Numbered from the stretch's first letter, positions 14,781 through 25,400 are shown. The stretch: DNA of 64,000 nt from Citrobacter sp. MGH106 (GCF_001037495.1 NZ_KQ089822.1:2777403-2841402), one strand, 5' to 3'. A program made the numbers and translations. The notes: generated by a model from the letters alone, not told the origin.

Positions 14781-16835
14781 TCAGGGTTTTCTGCTTACCG
14801 GTACATCCAGTTGTTTAAGTTCATCGACAAAACACGACGGCGTGTCTTTGTTAAACAGTAACCATACCCGATGCCGCGCACGTGTTAGCGCCACGTACAG
14901 TAACCTTCTCTCTTCTGCATCAGGGAAGTCTTCAACAACAGGAAGCAACGCCTCTTCCATAATTGACTCGCGAGCCGGCGCCGGAAAACCATCATTTCCT
15001 TCATGCAGTCCGACGACAATAACGTAATCTGCCTGCTGCCCTTTACTGGCATGGATAGTCATAAATTCAAGCTGTAGCCTGGGCCAGCGAGTAGCCGCTT
15101 TTTCCAGACTGGCGGGTTTTAGATGATGGTAACGCGCCAACACCAGAATTCGCTCTTCAGCTTTCGCAAATCCAGAAAGCTTATCCAGCAATAAATCCAG
15201 CTGACTTTCCTCCAACAGCGTCACCGCTTTTTTATCCCCTGACGTCAGGCTGTTGAGCGGTTTCGCAAGCTGATGTGGGTTTTTTTGGATAAACCGGTTT
15301 GCGACCTCGCCAATGCGGCTATTAAAACGGTATGTAGTATCCAGGTCACAGCGATCACCCTCGCCAAAGGTATGATGGAATGCGGTAGTCAACGAAAGCT
15401 GCGCGCCGCTAAAACGATAAATCGCCTGCCAGTCATCCCCCACCGCAAACAAAGTGGTCTGCGAGTTTTGCTTACGTAATGCAGCCACCAGAGCGGCACG
15501 CTGTGGGGAAATATCCTGAAATTCATCGACCAGAATATGTTTCCAGGGGCTGATAAAGCGCCCCTTTTCCAGAATGACAATTGCCTGATGGATCAACCCG
15601 GAAAAATCGACAGCATTTTCTTCCTTCAGAGCTCCCTTCCAGGCCTTAAGCAGCGGCGCCATCAGTTTAATGCGTTTACTGAACAGATCGCGAATTTCCT
15701 CCGGGGCATTGGCAATCATTTCAGCCTGCGCTCCGCCATGCATGCGCATAAGTCCAACCCAACGATCTAATCTTGTGGCCAAACGACGCTGCAACTTTTC
15801 GTCGTCCCAAAAATTGCCCTCAGGCACAGTCCACTGCATCTCCTCTTCTAACCACTGCCGCCAGCCTTTGGCCTGCGCCTTTTTCTCGCTGCACTGCTGA
15901 CGCCAGGTGGTGATAAAGAGTTTATGCCGCGCGGCAGTATCGTTTTCAAGCTTACTTACCGTTGGAACTTTTTTACTGCCCTGCTGAATGATATGTAGCG
16001 CCAGCGAGTGAAACGTCCGTGCGCTGATCTCTTCTGTATGCAGTCGCTCGCGGATACGATCATCCATCTCCTGGGCTGCTTTGCGACCAAAGGCTAACAG
16101 CAGAATCTGTTCAGCAACGGCTTCCCCCTGCATCAACAGCCACCCAGCGCGAGCCACCAAAACAGAGGTCTTGCCGCTTCCGGCTCCCGCGAGCACTAAC
16201 AGTGATTTCTCACCATTTACTACCGCTCGCGCCTGGGCCGCATTCAGCGGCGAGGATTCGATATGTGCAAAGAACTCAGCATGCTCCGCCAACATTGCGT
16301 CGGTATACGCCTGATTATGTTGTAAACGACACACTTCAATGTCCTTCAACCAGGCCTGACATTGTCGTAATGCCTCACGACAATTATCAAATTCTTCTAA
16401 TCGATTAACCGGTAGAGGCAACGCGGCAAAGGCGCGGCGGATCTGCTGTTGTAACCCAGAGGTTTGATCACGCGTCAGCCATTTATTCTCCCCGGTACGA
16501 ACGGCTATCGCCTGCAGTTGCTCCTGCAAAACACCGGCTGCCACTTCGCTCATCTCCTGGCTCCACTGCTGCCAGAGTGTATTCAAATGGTGATGGAAAC
16601 GCTGAGTTTCAGCCCACTCTGTACCGTGCAGGCGTACAACCTTATCTTCCGGAAGCACAAACTCCAACTCCCCCCAGACAAGGCCTCGTTTGCAATGTAT
16701 AGCCAGTAACTGATTGAATGGAATAAGATACTCATGACGATCGCCGGAAACCTTTATCCCGGCATTGAGAATAACGGCTCGATCGTAAGGGTGTTGCGCC
16801 AGACGTTTTCCAAGAGAAGTTGCTTTCAGTTCCAT
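14781..16835 (-). CDS. helD: DNA helicase IV, 684 aa
   Basis: Helicase IV is an SF1 UvrD-like 3'-5' DNA helicase involved in RecF-pathway recombination. Walker A AGAGSGKTS is near residue 220, the DEFQD box lies at about 436-440, and later motifs include VGDDWQAIYRF, MTIHASKGQQADYV and YVALTRARHRVW. The first 120 residues form the family-specific N-terminal domain. I start at the MELKATSLGKRL methionine, which gives the E. coli length of 684. The gene is divergent from yccF and convergent with mgsA. Confidence 0.96.
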   Translation of the reverse strand: MELKATSLGKRLAQHPYDRAVILNAGIKVSGDRHEYLIPFNQLLAIHCKRGLVWGELEFVLPEDKVVRLHGTEWAETQRFHHHLNTLWQQWSQEMSEVAAGVLQEQLQAIAVRTGENKWLTRDQTSGLQQQIRRAFAALPLPVNRLEEFDNCREALRQCQAWLKDIEVCRLQHNQAYTDAMLAEHAEFFAHIESSPLNAAQARAVVNGEKSLLVLAGAGSGKTSVLVARAGWLLMQGEAVAEQILLLAFGRKAAQEMDDRIRERLHTEEISARTFHSLALHIIQQGSKKVPTVSKLENDTAARHKLFITTWRQQCSEKKAQAKGWRQWLEEEMQWTVPEGNFWDDEKLQRRLATRLDRWVGLMRMHGGAQAEMIANAPEEIRDLFSKRIKLMAPLLKAWKGALKEENAVDFSGLIHQAIVILEKGRFISPWKHILVDEFQDISPQRAALVAALRKQNSQTTLFAVGDDWQAIYRFSGAQLSLTTAFHHTFGEGDRCDLDTTYRFNSRIGEVANRFIQKNPHQLAKPLNSLTSGDKKAVTLLEESQLDLLLDKLSGFAKAEERILVLARYHHLKPASLEKAATRWPRLQLEFMTIHASKGQQADYVIVVGLHEGNDGFPAPARESIMEEALLPVVEDFPDAEERRLLYVALTRARHRVWLLFNKDTPSCFVDELKQLDVPVSRKP

Positions 16836-16960
16836 AAGACTTACGCGGATCCACACGAAGAGGTTTACTTATCAGTGTAACCGCCAGAGAAAACGTGCTC
16901 CAGCCCAAAAAAACGTTACAATTGCCAAATTCACTGAAAACCAGAGTTAACCGAGAGTTT

Positions 16961-17407
16961 ATGCGTACTGTTCTGAATATTTTAAATTTTGTGCTGGGCG
17001 GGTTCGCCACTACCTTAGCCTGGTTACTGGCTACGCTGGTCAGTATCGTGCTTATTTTCACCCTGCCCTTGACCCGTTCGTGCTGGGAGATAACTCGCCT
17101 CTCATTGTTCCCTTTTGGCAACGAAGCGATTCATGTTGATGAACTCAACCCAGCAGGTCAAAGTGTACTGATGAATACCGGCGGGACATTACTCAATATT
17201 TTTTGGCTGATTTTCTTCGGTTGGTGGTTGTGCCTGATGCATATTGTCTCCGGTATTGCCCAATGCATTACGATTATTGGTATTCCTGTAGGCATTGCGA
17301 ACTTTAAGATCGCCGCGATTGCACTCTGGCCCGTCGGACGTCGCGTGGTGTCAGTAGAAACTGCCCGCGCAGCTCGCGAAGCCAATGCGCGTCGCCGCTT
17401 TGAATAA
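16961..17407 (+). CDS. yccF: Inner-membrane protein YccF, 148 aa
   Basis: YccF is a DUF307 inner-membrane protein with two copies of a short hydrophobic domain, seen here as ILNFVLGGFATTLAWLL and, after GTLLNIFWLIFFGWWLCL, the segment GIAQCITIIGIPVGIANF. Its role is unknown. The start at 16961 gives the family length. yccS begins 18 bp after its stop on the same strand, so the two probably form an operon. Confidence 0.93.
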   Translation: MRTVLNILNFVLGGFATTLAWLLATLVSIVLIFTLPLTRSCWEITRLSLFPFGNEAIHVDELNPAGQSVLMNTGGTLLNIFWLIFFGWWLCLMHIVSGIAQCITIIGIPVGIANFKIAAIALWPVGRRVVSVETARAAREANARRRFE

Positions 17408-17425
17408 TCAGGACGCATGGTCTTT

Positions 17426-19579
17426 ATGTTAAGTCCTCTGCTCAAACGCTATACCTGGAACAGCACCTGGCTGTATTACGTGCGGATATTCATCGCGCTT
17501 TGCGGCACAACGGCTCTGCCCTGGTGGTTGGGCGACGTAAAACTCACTATCCCACTCACACTGGGCATGGTTGCTGCTGCGCTTACCGATCTGGACGATC
17601 GTCTTGCGGGACGACTACGCAATTTGATCATTACGCTGATCTGCTTCTTTATTGCCTCTGCCTCCGTCGAACTGCTCTTCCCCTGGCCATGGCTTTTTGC
17701 CATTGGATTAACCATCTCCACCAGCGGATTTATTCTGCTGGGTGGATTAGGCCAGCGTTATGCGACAATCGCCTTTGGGGCATTGCTCATCGCGATTTAT
17801 ACCATGCTGGGGACTTCACTCTACGATCAGTGGTATCAGCAACCGATACTTCTGCTCGCTGGCGCCATCTGGTACAACCTGCTTACGCTGACCGGACATC
17901 TCTTGTTCCCGATTCGCCCCCTGCAGGATAATTTGGCTCGTAGCTACGAACAATTAGCGCACTATCTGGAGCTGAAATCGCGTCTTTTCGATCCTGATAT
18001 CGAAGATGAAAGTCAGGCACCGCTCTATGACTTAGCGCTGGCCAATGGGCAACTAATGGCCACGCTAAACCAAACTAAAGTGTCATTACTGACCCGCTTG
18101 CGCGGTGACCGAGGGCAGCGGGGAACACGTCGTACACTGCATTATTATTTTGTGGCACAGGATATCCACGAGCGCGCAAGCTCCTCGCATATTCAATACC
18201 AAACGCTGCGCGACCATTTCCGTCACAGCGACGTGATGTTTCGCTTCCAGAGATTAATGTCAATGCAGGGACAAGCCTGCACACAGTTGTCGCGCTGTAT
18301 TATCTTGCGCACCCCATACCAGCACGATCCACACTTTGAACGCGCCTTTACGCATATAGACGCCGCACTCGAGCGTATGCGCACTAACGGTGCCCCTTCA
18401 GATCTGCTCAATACACTGGGATTTTTGCTCTCAAACCTGCGTGCCATCGACGCACAGCTGGCTACCATTGAGTCCGAACAGGCTCAGGCAATCTCGCGTA
18501 ATGAATCAGAAAATCAGCTTGCTGATGACAGCCCACATGGTTTCAGCGACATCTGGTTGCGTCTGAGCCGTAATTTCACACCTGAATCCGCCCTTTTTCG
18601 CCATGCTATCCGCATGTCACTGGTGCTCTGCATCGGTTACGCCATTATTCAGATCACTGGAATGAACCATGGGTACTGGATCCTGCTGACCAGTCTGTTT
18701 GTCTGTCAGCCTAACTACAACGCCACCCGCCATCGCCTGGCACTAAGGATTATCGGCACACTAGTGGGAATAGCCATCGGCTTGCCCATTTTGTGGTTCG
18801 TTCCCTCACTTGAAGGGCAACTGATACTATTAGTGATTACTGGCGTGCTCTTTTTTGCATTTCGCAACGTACAGTATGCTCATGCAACTATGTTTATCAC
18901 TCTGTTGGTACTGCTGTGCTTTAACCTGCTTGGCGAAGGTTTCGAAGTCGCCCTGCCACGCGTAATTGATACGCTGATCGGCTGCGCAATCGCCTGGGCG
19001 GCCGTCAGTTTTATCTGGCCAGACTGGCGTTTTCGTAATCTGCCACGAGTAATTGAACGAGCAACTGACGCTAACTGTCGCTACCTCGACGCTATTCTCG
19101 AACAATATCATCAGGGTCGTGATAATCGGCTCGCATACCGTATTGCCCGACGTGATGCACATAATCGCGATGCTGAGCTTGCGTCCGTAGTGTCGAATAT
19201 GTCGAGTGAACCTGACGTCACAGCGCAAACGCGGGAAACAGCATTCCGCTTGCTGTGCCTCAACCATACTTTTACCAGCTATATTTCGGCTCTGGGTGCA
19301 CACCGGGAACAACTGACCAACCCGGACGTTCTGGCGTTACTGGATGATGCCGTCTGCTATGTAGATGATGCGCTTCATCATCAGCCAGCTGATGAGCAAC
19401 GCGTATACCAGGCACTTGAAGGTCTGAAGCAACGGATTCAGCATCTTGAACCGCGCCCGGACAGTAAAGAACCGCTGGTCGTTCAGCAAGTTGGGTTATT
19501 GATTGCATTGCTACCGGAAATCAGGCGACTCCAGCAGCAAATTGCCGCCTTGCCGTCTAATACTCCAGTTCCGGAGTAA
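17426..19579 (+). CDS. yccS: FUSC-family inner-membrane protein YccS, 717 aa
   Basis: YccS is a large inner-membrane protein of the fusaric acid resistance (FUSC/YccS-YhfK) family. Two blocks of about six transmembrane helices each (roughly 15-150 and 390-530) alternate with cytosolic parts. The substrate is unknown; relatives are aromatic acid effluxers. The start at 17426 follows the E. coli protein, and the length is identical. Its last 23 bases overlap the convergent tfoX gene. Confidence 0.93.
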   Translation: MLSPLLKRYTWNSTWLYYVRIFIALCGTTALPWWLGDVKLTIPLTLGMVAAALTDLDDRLAGRLRNLIITLICFFIASASVELLFPWPWLFAIGLTISTSGFILLGGLGQRYATIAFGALLIAIYTMLGTSLYDQWYQQPILLLAGAIWYNLLTLTGHLLFPIRPLQDNLARSYEQLAHYLELKSRLFDPDIEDESQAPLYDLALANGQLMATLNQTKVSLLTRLRGDRGQRGTRRTLHYYFVAQDIHERASSSHIQYQTLRDHFRHSDVMFRFQRLMSMQGQACTQLSRCIILRTPYQHDPHFERAFTHIDAALERMRTNGAPSDLLNTLGFLLSNLRAIDAQLATIESEQAQAISRNESENQLADDSPHGFSDIWLRLSRNFTPESALFRHAIRMSLVLCIGYAIIQITGMNHGYWILLTSLFVCQPNYNATRHRLALRIIGTLVGIAIGLPILWFVPSLEGQLILLVITGVLFFAFRNVQYAHATMFITLLVLLCFNLLGEGFEVALPRVIDTLIGCAIAWAAVSFIWPDWRFRNLPRVIERATDANCRYLDAILEQYHQGRDNRLAYRIARRDAHNRDAELASVVSNMSSEPDVTAQTRETAFRLLCLNHTFTSYISALGAHREQLTNPDVLALLDDAVCYVDDALHHQPADEQRVYQALEGLKQRIQHLEPRPDSKEPLVVQQVGLLIALLPEIRRLQQQIAALPSNTPVPE

Positions 19580-20171
19580 GTGAGCGTACCCACTCAACAA
19601 GCTCCTGGCGACGAATCGCCGGGAGCGCCGCCTCATGGACCCCGCCAATCGCCCCTTCGAGGGCATAGAGTATTTTCACTGTCAGAGCAGGATTAATCTG
19701 CCGTAATTTAAGCCAGCACATTTGAGCTCCCAGCATACGCAATGTACTTTCATCGTTAACACCCGCTTCGTTAAGCAGAGTCTCGAGATGAAATGTCATG
19801 TTCGGCAGCTCTCTCAGGCGGTGTTGCAAAAAGCGGCTCTGTTTTTCCTTCACTGCTGCATCCAGCGAAAACTTCGATAAAGACACCAACTGTTGTTGGT
19901 TTCGCCACAAAGCATCGTCCACCTTGTAGTAATTGAGAATAACCGGTCGTCCGCGCTTCATAAACGTCAGCCAGACTGGCGAATGTTTTACACAGTACTG
20001 TACGCTCTGCTCACAAGCTCGAAGGTACAACTCACCGCTGGCGACCATTGCAAAGACCGTATCCTCAACCGTTAGACTGTAGCTACCAAACAATGAGCGA
20101 TAGCGAATCGTCCCCAAAGAGGCCAGGCATTCTTGTGATTTATAGATCTTGTCATAAGAGAGCTTTTTCAT
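19557..20171 (-). CDS. tfoX: Competence coactivator Sxy/TfoX, 204 aa
   Basis: Sxy (TfoX) works with CRP to activate CRP-S promoters of DNA uptake and pilus genes. The N-terminal TfoX domain (about 12-100, SLGTIRYRSLFGSYSLTVED in outline) and the C-terminal helical TfoX_C domain (about 110-195, with LPNMTFHLETLLNEAGV) are both complete. It is five residues shorter than in E. coli K-12. It overlaps the yccS end by 23 bp on the opposite strand, so read-through could produce antisense RNA. Confidence 0.94.
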   Translation of the reverse strand: MKKLSYDKIYKSQECLASLGTIRYRSLFGSYSLTVEDTVFAMVASGELYLRACEQSVQYCVKHSPVWLTFMKRGRPVILNYYKVDDALWRNQQQLVSLSKFSLDAAVKEKQSRFLQHRLRELPNMTFHLETLLNEAGVNDESTLRMLGAQMCWLKLRQINPALTVKILYALEGAIGGVHEAALPAIRRQELVEWVRSLTPELEY

Positions 20172-20323
20172 AAAAATCCTTTTAAATCATAATATAAGAG
20201 AATGATTTGCAGTAGCGGATCCGTTAATGACGAAAATAGGCAACTTATTCTCAGGGAGCAAGATGAATTTTGTTTTTGCTGTTATGACAGCGAAAAATTG
20301 CGAACCAGTTTCCGAAAATAAAG

Positions 20324-20366
20324 TTGATCTTTATGGATAGCAGGGTTACTGTATATCCATACAGTA
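20324..20366 (+). promoter_or_regulatory. sulA promoter with LexA operator
   Basis: The LexA box is a perfect TACTGT-N8-ACAGTA palindrome (20347-20366). TTGATC (20324-20329) serves as -35, and TACTGT, 17 bp downstream, doubles as -10, so bound LexA blocks RNA polymerase directly, as known for E. coli sulA. Confidence 0.93.
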
Positions 20367-20387
20367 ACTCACAGGGCTGGATTGATT

Positions 20388-20897
20388 ATGTACACTTCAG
20401 GCTACGCAAATCGTTCTTCGTCGTTCTCTTCCACATCAAGCAATATTGCGCGCGTTTCTTCAGAGAACGTTACCGCCGGGCTTATCAGTGAAGTGGTCTA
20501 TCGCGAGGACCAGCCCATGATGACGCAATTACTGCTGCTCCCCCTGCTTCAGCAATTAGGGCAGCAATCGCGCTGGCAGCTTTGGCTTACACCTCAGCAA
20601 AAATTGAGCCGTGAATGGGTACAGTCTGCAGGGCTGCCTTTAACAAAAGTCATGCAAATTAGCCAACTCTCACCGTGCCATACGTTGGAGTCAATGGTTC
20701 GCGCTTTGCGAACAGGCAATTACAGTGTGGTAATCGGCTGGCTGACCGAAGAATTAACGGAAGATGAACATACTGAACTGGTAAAAGCTGCAGATGAGGG
20801 AAATGCGATGGGATTTATCATGCGTCCTGTTCGTGCGCAGTCTCTTGCCGGGAGACAGCATTCTGGGCTAAAAATTCACTCGAATTTGTATCATTGA
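20388..20897 (+). CDS. sulA: SOS cell division inhibitor SulA, 169 aa
   Basis: SulA binds FtsZ and blocks ring assembly during the SOS response, until Lon degrades it. The conserved core [22 protein letters not shown] and the central [17 protein letters not shown] are present, as is the C-terminal tail [10 protein letters not shown] used for Lon recognition. I start at ATG 20388 ([13 protein letters not shown]) to match the E. coli length of 169. The strong LexA box lies just upstream. Confidence 0.97.
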   Translation: MYTSGYANRSSSFSSTSSNIARVSSENVTAGLISEVVYREDQPMMTQLLLLPLLQQLGQQSRWQLWLTPQQKLSREWVQSAGLPLTKVMQISQLSPCHTLESMVRALRTGNYSVVIGWLTEELTEDEHTELVKAADEGNAMGFIMRPVRAQSLAGRQHSGLKIHSNLYH

Positions 20898-21067
20898 GTA
20901 AAATTAGGAATTATCCTGGAATTTTTTTTCATGTCCAAATTCGACTTTGAGCTTTAACACTTTTTTTGTGAGAACGCCTGTGTGAAGCGGTTTCCGCGAT
21001 GTTTGCAGTACAATTAATCATCCATAAATGTTAAATATTGTGTATACAAGCTTTTTTTTTTCATATG

Positions 21068-21252
21068 CCTGACGGAGTTCACACTTGTAAGTTTTCAACT
21101 ACGTTGTAGACTTTACATCGCCAGGGGTGCTCGGCTTAAGCCGCAGATATCGGTAGAGTAACTATTGAACTGGTCCCCGGGTGAAGGATTTAACCGTGTT
21201 ATCTCGTTGGAGATATTCATGGCAAATTTTGGATGATAACGAGGCGCATAAA
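21068..21252 (+). promoter_or_regulatory. ompA promoter, CRP-like site and 133-nt leader
   Basis: This covers the working part of the 355-bp gap between sulA and ompA. A CRP-like half-conserved site (CCTGA-N6-TCACA, 21068-21083) precedes the promoter (TTGTAA 21085-21090, TAGACT 21107-21112). By comparison with E. coli, the transcript starts near 21120, giving a 133-nt leader whose 5' hairpins stabilise the mRNA. The sequence before the start codon (AACGAGGCGCATAAA) is the ribosome site region that the MicA small RNA targets in E. coli. Confidence 0.75.
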
Positions 21253-22311
21253 ATGAAAAAGACAGCTATCGCAATTGCAGTGGCACTGGCTGGTTTCGCT
21301 ACCGTGGCGCAGGCCGCTCCGAAAGATAACACTTGGTACACCGGTGCTAAACTGGGCTGGTCTCAGTACCATGATATCGGCAACAACCAGATCAACAACG
21401 CTGGTCCTACCCATGAAAGCCAACTGGGTGCTGGTGCGTTCGGTGGTTATCAGGTTAACCCGTACGTTGGTTTTGAAATGGGTTACGATTGGTTAGGTCG
21501 TATGCCGTACAAAGGCTACACCGACTCTACTCATCAAAACGGCGCTTTCAAAGCTCAGGGCGTTCAGCTGACCGCTAAACTGGGTTACCCAATCACTGAC
21601 GATCTGGACGTTTACACTCGTCTGGGTGGTATGGTTTGGCGTGCAGACGCTAAAAACAACGAAGGCTTCAAAGACCACGACACTGGTGTATCCCCAGTAT
21701 TCGCTGGCGGCGTAGAGTATGCAATTACTCCTGAAATCGCTACCCGTCTGGAATACCAGTGGACCAACAACATCGGTGACGCGAACACCGTTGGTGGTCG
21801 TCCGGATAACGGCCTGCTGAGCGTTGGTGTTTCTTACCGCTTCGGCCAGGGTGAAGTAGCTCCAGTAGTTGCTCCGGCTCCGGCTCCGGCTCCAGAAGTA
21901 CAGACCAAGCACTTCACCCTGAAGTCTGACGTTCTGTTCAACTTCAACAAAGCAACTCTGAAACCAGAAGGCCAGCAGGCTCTGGATCAGATGTACAGCC
22001 AGCTGAGCAACCTGGATCCGAAAGACGGTTCCGTAGTGGTTCTGGGCTTCACTGACCGCATCGGTTCTGACGCTTACAACCAGGGTCTGTCTGAGAAACG
22101 TGCTCAGTCCGTTGTTGATTACCTGATCTCTAAAGGTATTCCTTCTGACAAAATCTCTGCACGTGGTATGGGCGAATCCAACCCGGTTACTGGCAACACC
22201 TGTGACAACGTGAAAGCTCGCGCTGCACTGATCGACTGCCTGGCTCCGGATCGTCGCGTTGAGATCGAAGTTAAAGGCATCAAAGACGTTGTAACTCAGC
22301 CTCAGGCTTAA
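21253..22311 (+). CDS. ompA: Outer membrane protein A, 352 aa
   Basis: OmpA is an abundant outer-membrane protein with an eight-strand barrel that also binds peptidoglycan. The signal peptide covers residues 1-21 (ending VAQA), the barrel runs to about residue 195, then a Pro/Ala hinge (APAPAPAPE), and the OmpA-like domain follows with [20 protein letters not shown] and the disulfide pair in [16 protein letters not shown]. It is six residues longer than E. coli K-12. The differences sit in the exposed loops (for example [12 protein letters not shown] and YTDSTHQNG), which are phage and colicin receptor sites. Confidence 0.98.
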   Translation: MKKTAIAIAVALAGFATVAQAAPKDNTWYTGAKLGWSQYHDIGNNQINNAGPTHESQLGAGAFGGYQVNPYVGFEMGYDWLGRMPYKGYTDSTHQNGAFKAQGVQLTAKLGYPITDDLDVYTRLGGMVWRADAKNNEGFKDHDTGVSPVFAGGVEYAITPEIATRLEYQWTNNIGDANTVGGRPDNGLLSVGVSYRFGQGEVAPVVAPAPAPAPEVQTKHFTLKSDVLFNFNKATLKPEGQQALDQMYSQLSNLDPKDGSVVVLGFTDRIGSDAYNQGLSEKRAQSVVDYLISKGIPSDKISARGMGESNPVTGNTCDNVKARAALIDCLAPDRRVEIEVKGIKDVVTQPQA

Positions 22312-22324
22312 GTTTTCGTCTTAT

Positions 22325-22353
22325 AAAAAAACCCCGCTATGCGGGGTTTTTTT
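22325..22353 (+). terminator. ompA terminator
   Basis: AAAAAACCCCGC and GCGGGGTTTTTTTT enclose a 3-nt loop. It lies 14 bp past the ompA stop and ends in eight T residues. Confidence 0.92.
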
Positions 22354-22397
22354 TATCTGAAGAACACCATTGCTCAACACATTGAAAATATCATTGC

Positions 22398-22850
22398 CTA
22401 CTCTTTTCCCAACAATGCCTGCAAATCCTGTTTCAACGTGGACATTTTGTTGGCGTACTTCTCTTTATGCTCTGCATCCTCAATCAGTTGCACGATCGTT
22501 TCTGAAAGCGTTTTGCCGCGCCGTTGCGCAAGTCCGGCTAATCGCTGCCAGACGATGAACTCCAGATCGATAGATTTCTTACGCGTATGCTGATGTTCAG
22601 CATTAAAATGCCGTTTACGCCGCGCCCGTATAGTCTGTTTCATACGATTTTGCAGCGCAGAGTTCATGTGTTCATCAATCCAGGCATTGACCCGAACCGG
22701 CTCATTCTCGAGGGTTAGCAACAAATCAACGGCTTCTTCGGCAGCGCTGGTTTCCACGTAACGGGTAATCAACTCCCCCTCACGATGCTTCTTCACCAGG
22801 TACTTCCATTTCCAGCCGCTTTCAAGGTTTTCAAGTTGTTGATATTTCAT
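22398..22850 (-). CDS. matP: Ter macrodomain organiser MatP, 150 aa
   Basis: MatP binds matS sites in the Ter macrodomain, tethers sister Ter regions through ZapB, and keeps MukBEF away from Ter. The helical N-terminus ([22 protein letters not shown] in outline) and the ribbon-helix-helix near residues 90-140 ([26 protein letters not shown] in outline) are intact. Length equals E. coli. It is convergent with ompA and divergent from lonH. Confidence 0.96.
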   Translation of the reverse strand: MKYQQLENLESGWKWKYLVKKHREGELITRYVETSAAEEAVDLLLTLENEPVRVNAWIDEHMNSALQNRMKQTIRARRKRHFNAEHQHTRKKSIDLEFIVWQRLAGLAQRRGKTLSETIVQLIEDAEHKEKYANKMSTLKQDLQALLGKE

Positions 22851-23035
22851 TGCGATCTCAATGTTACCGTGTAACTCTTATCAGAATATCAGCTTTTTGG
22901 GCATCTGAAGAAAAGAATATCCAGCCTGTGAACTGTCGCGCGTCATCGCATCTGTTTAGCCGTGCTTTCCGCGTGTGCAGTGCTGACGGTTACGGTATAA
23001 TCTCGTTTTTTACAACAGACTAAAAAACATCAACT

Positions 23036-24796
23036 TTGACCATTACGAAACTTGCATGGCGTGATCTGGTTCCTGATACCGACAGTTATCAGGAAATATT
23101 TGCACAGCCGCACGTCACTGACGAAACCGACACCTTACTCAGTGATACTCAGCCACGTTTACAATTTGCGCTAGAGCAGCTTCTTCAGCACTGGACGACG
23201 TCCTCCTTTATGCTGGTGAAAGCGCCGGAAGAGCTTGAGTATCTCAATCTTATTTCATCAGCTGCACGCACATTGCACATGGATGCCGGAAGCCTGACCG
23301 GGGGTCACTACGATATCTCTGGCCACACTATTCGTTACCATGAAGCAGAAAATGCAGAAGACAATTTTGCGACCTTAACTCAGGTGGTAAATGCTGACTG
23401 GGTTGAAGCCGAACAACTGTTTGGCTGCCTGCGCCAGTTTAATGGCGAAATTACCCTGCAACCGGGTCTGGTACATAAGGCCAACGGCGGCATACTGGTT
23501 ATCTCATTACGCACGCTTCTGGCTCAACCACTGCTGTGGATGCGCCTGAAAGCCATTGTCAGCCACGAGCGCTTTGACTGGGTGGCCTTTGATGAGTCTC
23601 GCCCACTTCCTGTCTCCGTTCCTTCTATGCCGCTTAAAATGAAAGTGGTGTTAGTGGGAGAGCGCGAATCACTGGCAGACTTCCAGGAAATGGAGCCGGA
23701 ACTGGCAGAGCAGGCAATTTATAGCGAGTTTGAAGATAATTTGCAGATAGTGGATGCCGAAACCATGACGCAATGGTGTCAATGGGTGACGCATACCGCC
23801 AGACGCAACGCTCTGCCTTACCCCGCCCCTGATGCCTGGCAGGTATTGATCCGTGAAGCTGTTCGCTACACCGGTGAGCAGGATACTTTGCCGCTTAACC
23901 CACTGTGGATCATCCGACAGCTTAAGGAAGTAGCTCCTTTATGCGATGGGGATACTTGCAACGCCGAACAATTCAGCCTGATGCTTGCACAGCGCGAATG
24001 GCGGGAAGGTTTTCTCGCCGAACGTATGCAGGATGAGATCCTGCAAGAGCAGATCCTTATCGAGACTGAAGGTGAGCGTATTGGTCAAATCAATGCCCTG
24101 TCAGTGATTGAATTTCCGGGTCATCCACGCGCATTTGGTGAACCGTCACGTATCAGTTGCGTCGTTCATATTGGCGATGGCGAATTTACTGATATCGAGC
24201 GTAAAGCCGAGCTTGGCGGAAATATTCATGCTAAAGGCATGATGATAATGCAGGCTTTCCTGATGTCGGAGCTGCAGCTTGAACAGCAGATCCCGTTTTC
24301 TGCCTCACTGACTTTCGAGCAATCGTACAGCGAGGTGGATGGCGACAGTGCATCAATGGCAGAGCTGTGCGCGCTGATCAGCGCTCTCGCAGATGTGCCT
24401 GTAAATCAAAGCATTGCGATCACCGGCTCTGTTGATCAGTTCGGCCGTGCACAGCCTGTCGGTGGCCTGAATGAGAAAATTGAAGGCTTCTTTACTATCT
24501 GCCAGCAGCGTGAATTAACCGGTACTCAGGGTGTCATTATTCCTTCAGCCAACGTCAGGCACCTGAGTCTACAACCAGCTCTGCTACAGGCCGTTGAAGA
24601 AGAAAAATTCACTATTTGGGCGGTGGACGACGTGACCGATGCGCTGCCGCTTTTGTTAAATCTTGTGTGGGATGGTGAAGGCCAGACAACGCTGATGCAA
24701 ACTATCCAGGAGCGCATTGCCACGGCAACGCAACAGGAAGGTCGTCATCGTTTCCCCTGGCCGCTACGTTGGCTGAATGCATTTATTCCGAACTGA
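23036..24796 (+). CDS. lonH: Lon-like protease homologue LonH (YcbZ), 586 aa
   Basis: The protein has an AAA_32-type N-terminal part without an obvious Walker motif and a C-terminal Lon-type protease domain. The Ser-Lys dyad is visible: Ser438 in [17 protein letters not shown] and Lys481 in [11 protein letters not shown]. Substrates are unknown. I use the TTG start at 23036, because the protein then begins [16 protein letters not shown] with the usual 586 residues. The fabA regulatory sites lie in its last codons, and fabA follows directly. Confidence 0.93.
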   Translation: MTITKLAWRDLVPDTDSYQEIFAQPHVTDETDTLLSDTQPRLQFALEQLLQHWTTSSFMLVKAPEELEYLNLISSAARTLHMDAGSLTGGHYDISGHTIRYHEAENAEDNFATLTQVVNADWVEAEQLFGCLRQFNGEITLQPGLVHKANGGILVISLRTLLAQPLLWMRLKAIVSHERFDWVAFDESRPLPVSVPSMPLKMKVVLVGERESLADFQEMEPELAEQAIYSEFEDNLQIVDAETMTQWCQWVTHTARRNALPYPAPDAWQVLIREAVRYTGEQDTLPLNPLWIIRQLKEVAPLCDGDTCNAEQFSLMLAQREWREGFLAERMQDEILQEQILIETEGERIGQINALSVIEFPGHPRAFGEPSRISCVVHIGDGEFTDIERKAELGGNIHAKGMMIMQAFLMSELQLEQQIPFSASLTFEQSYSEVDGDSASMAELCALISALADVPVNQSIAITGSVDQFGRAQPVGGLNEKIEGFFTICQQRELTGTQGVIIPSANVRHLSLQPALLQAVEEEKFTIWAVDDVTDALPLLLNLVWDGEGQTTLMQTIQERIATATQQEGRHRFPWPLRWLNAFIPN

Positions 24797-24826
24797 TCGG
24801 ACTTGTTCAGCGTACACGTGTTAGCT
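24791..24826 (+). promoter_or_regulatory. FadR and FabR sites before fabA
   Basis: AACTGATCGGACTTGTT (24791-24807) resembles the FadR activator site, and AGCGTACACGTGTTAGCT (24809-24826) matches the FabR repressor palindrome. Both regulators act at fabA in E. coli, and the sites lie 40-75 bp before its ATG, overlapping the end of lonH. Confidence 0.75.
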
Positions 24827-24864
24827 ATCCTGCGTGCTTCAATAAAATAAGGCTTACAGAGAAC

Positions 24865-25383
24865 ATGGTAGATAAACGCGAATCCTATACAAAAGAAGAC
24901 CTTCTTGCCTCTGGTCGCGGTGAGCTGTTTGGCGCAAAAGGCCCACAACTGCCTGCACCAAGCATGCTGATGATGGACCGTGTCGTCAAGATGACCGAAA
25001 CCGGTGGTAACTTCGACAAAGGTTATGTTGAAGCTGAACTGGATATCAACCCGGACCTGTGGTTCTTCGGATGCCACTTTATCGGCGATCCGGTGATGCC
25101 AGGCTGCCTGGGTCTGGACGCTATGTGGCAGTTGGTTGGATTCTATCTCGGCTGGTTGGGCGGCGAAGGTAAAGGCCGTGCACTGGGCGTAGGCGAAGTG
25201 AAGTTTACTGGCCAGGTTCTGCCGACCGCGAAGAAAGTCACTTACCGCATCCACTTCAAACGCATCGTTAACCGTCGTCTGATCATGGGCCTGGCTGATG
25301 GTGAAGTGCTGGTTGATGGCCGTCTGATCTACACGGCTAATGATCTGAAAGTAGGTCTTTTCCAGGATACTTCTGCGTTCTGA
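24865..25383 (+). CDS. fabA: 3-hydroxydecanoyl-ACP dehydratase/isomerase FabA, 172 aa
   Basis: FabA dehydrates 3-hydroxydecanoyl-ACP and isomerises trans-2- to cis-3-decenoyl-ACP, the branch point to unsaturated fatty acids. Catalytic His71 ([15 protein letters not shown]) and Asp85 (LGLDAMWQ) are present. ATG 24865 gives the family length; the longer in-frame reading runs back into lonH. FadR and FabR sites upstream and a terminator downstream mark it as an independently regulated gene. Confidence 0.98.
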   Translation: MVDKRESYTKEDLLASGRGELFGAKGPQLPAPSMLMMDRVVKMTETGGNFDKGYVEAELDINPDLWFFGCHFIGDPVMPGCLGLDAMWQLVGFYLGWLGGEGKGRALGVGEVKFTGQVLPTAKKVTYRIHFKRIVNRRLIMGLADGEVLVDGRLIYTANDLKVGLFQDTSAF

Positions 25384-25400
25384 TTCAGGACTGCGTAGAC

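Noticed and set aside
23036..24796. lonH as a pseudogene because it lacks an ATG start
   Set aside because: The TTG start gives the same N-terminus and length as the E. coli protein, and the catalytic dyad is intact.
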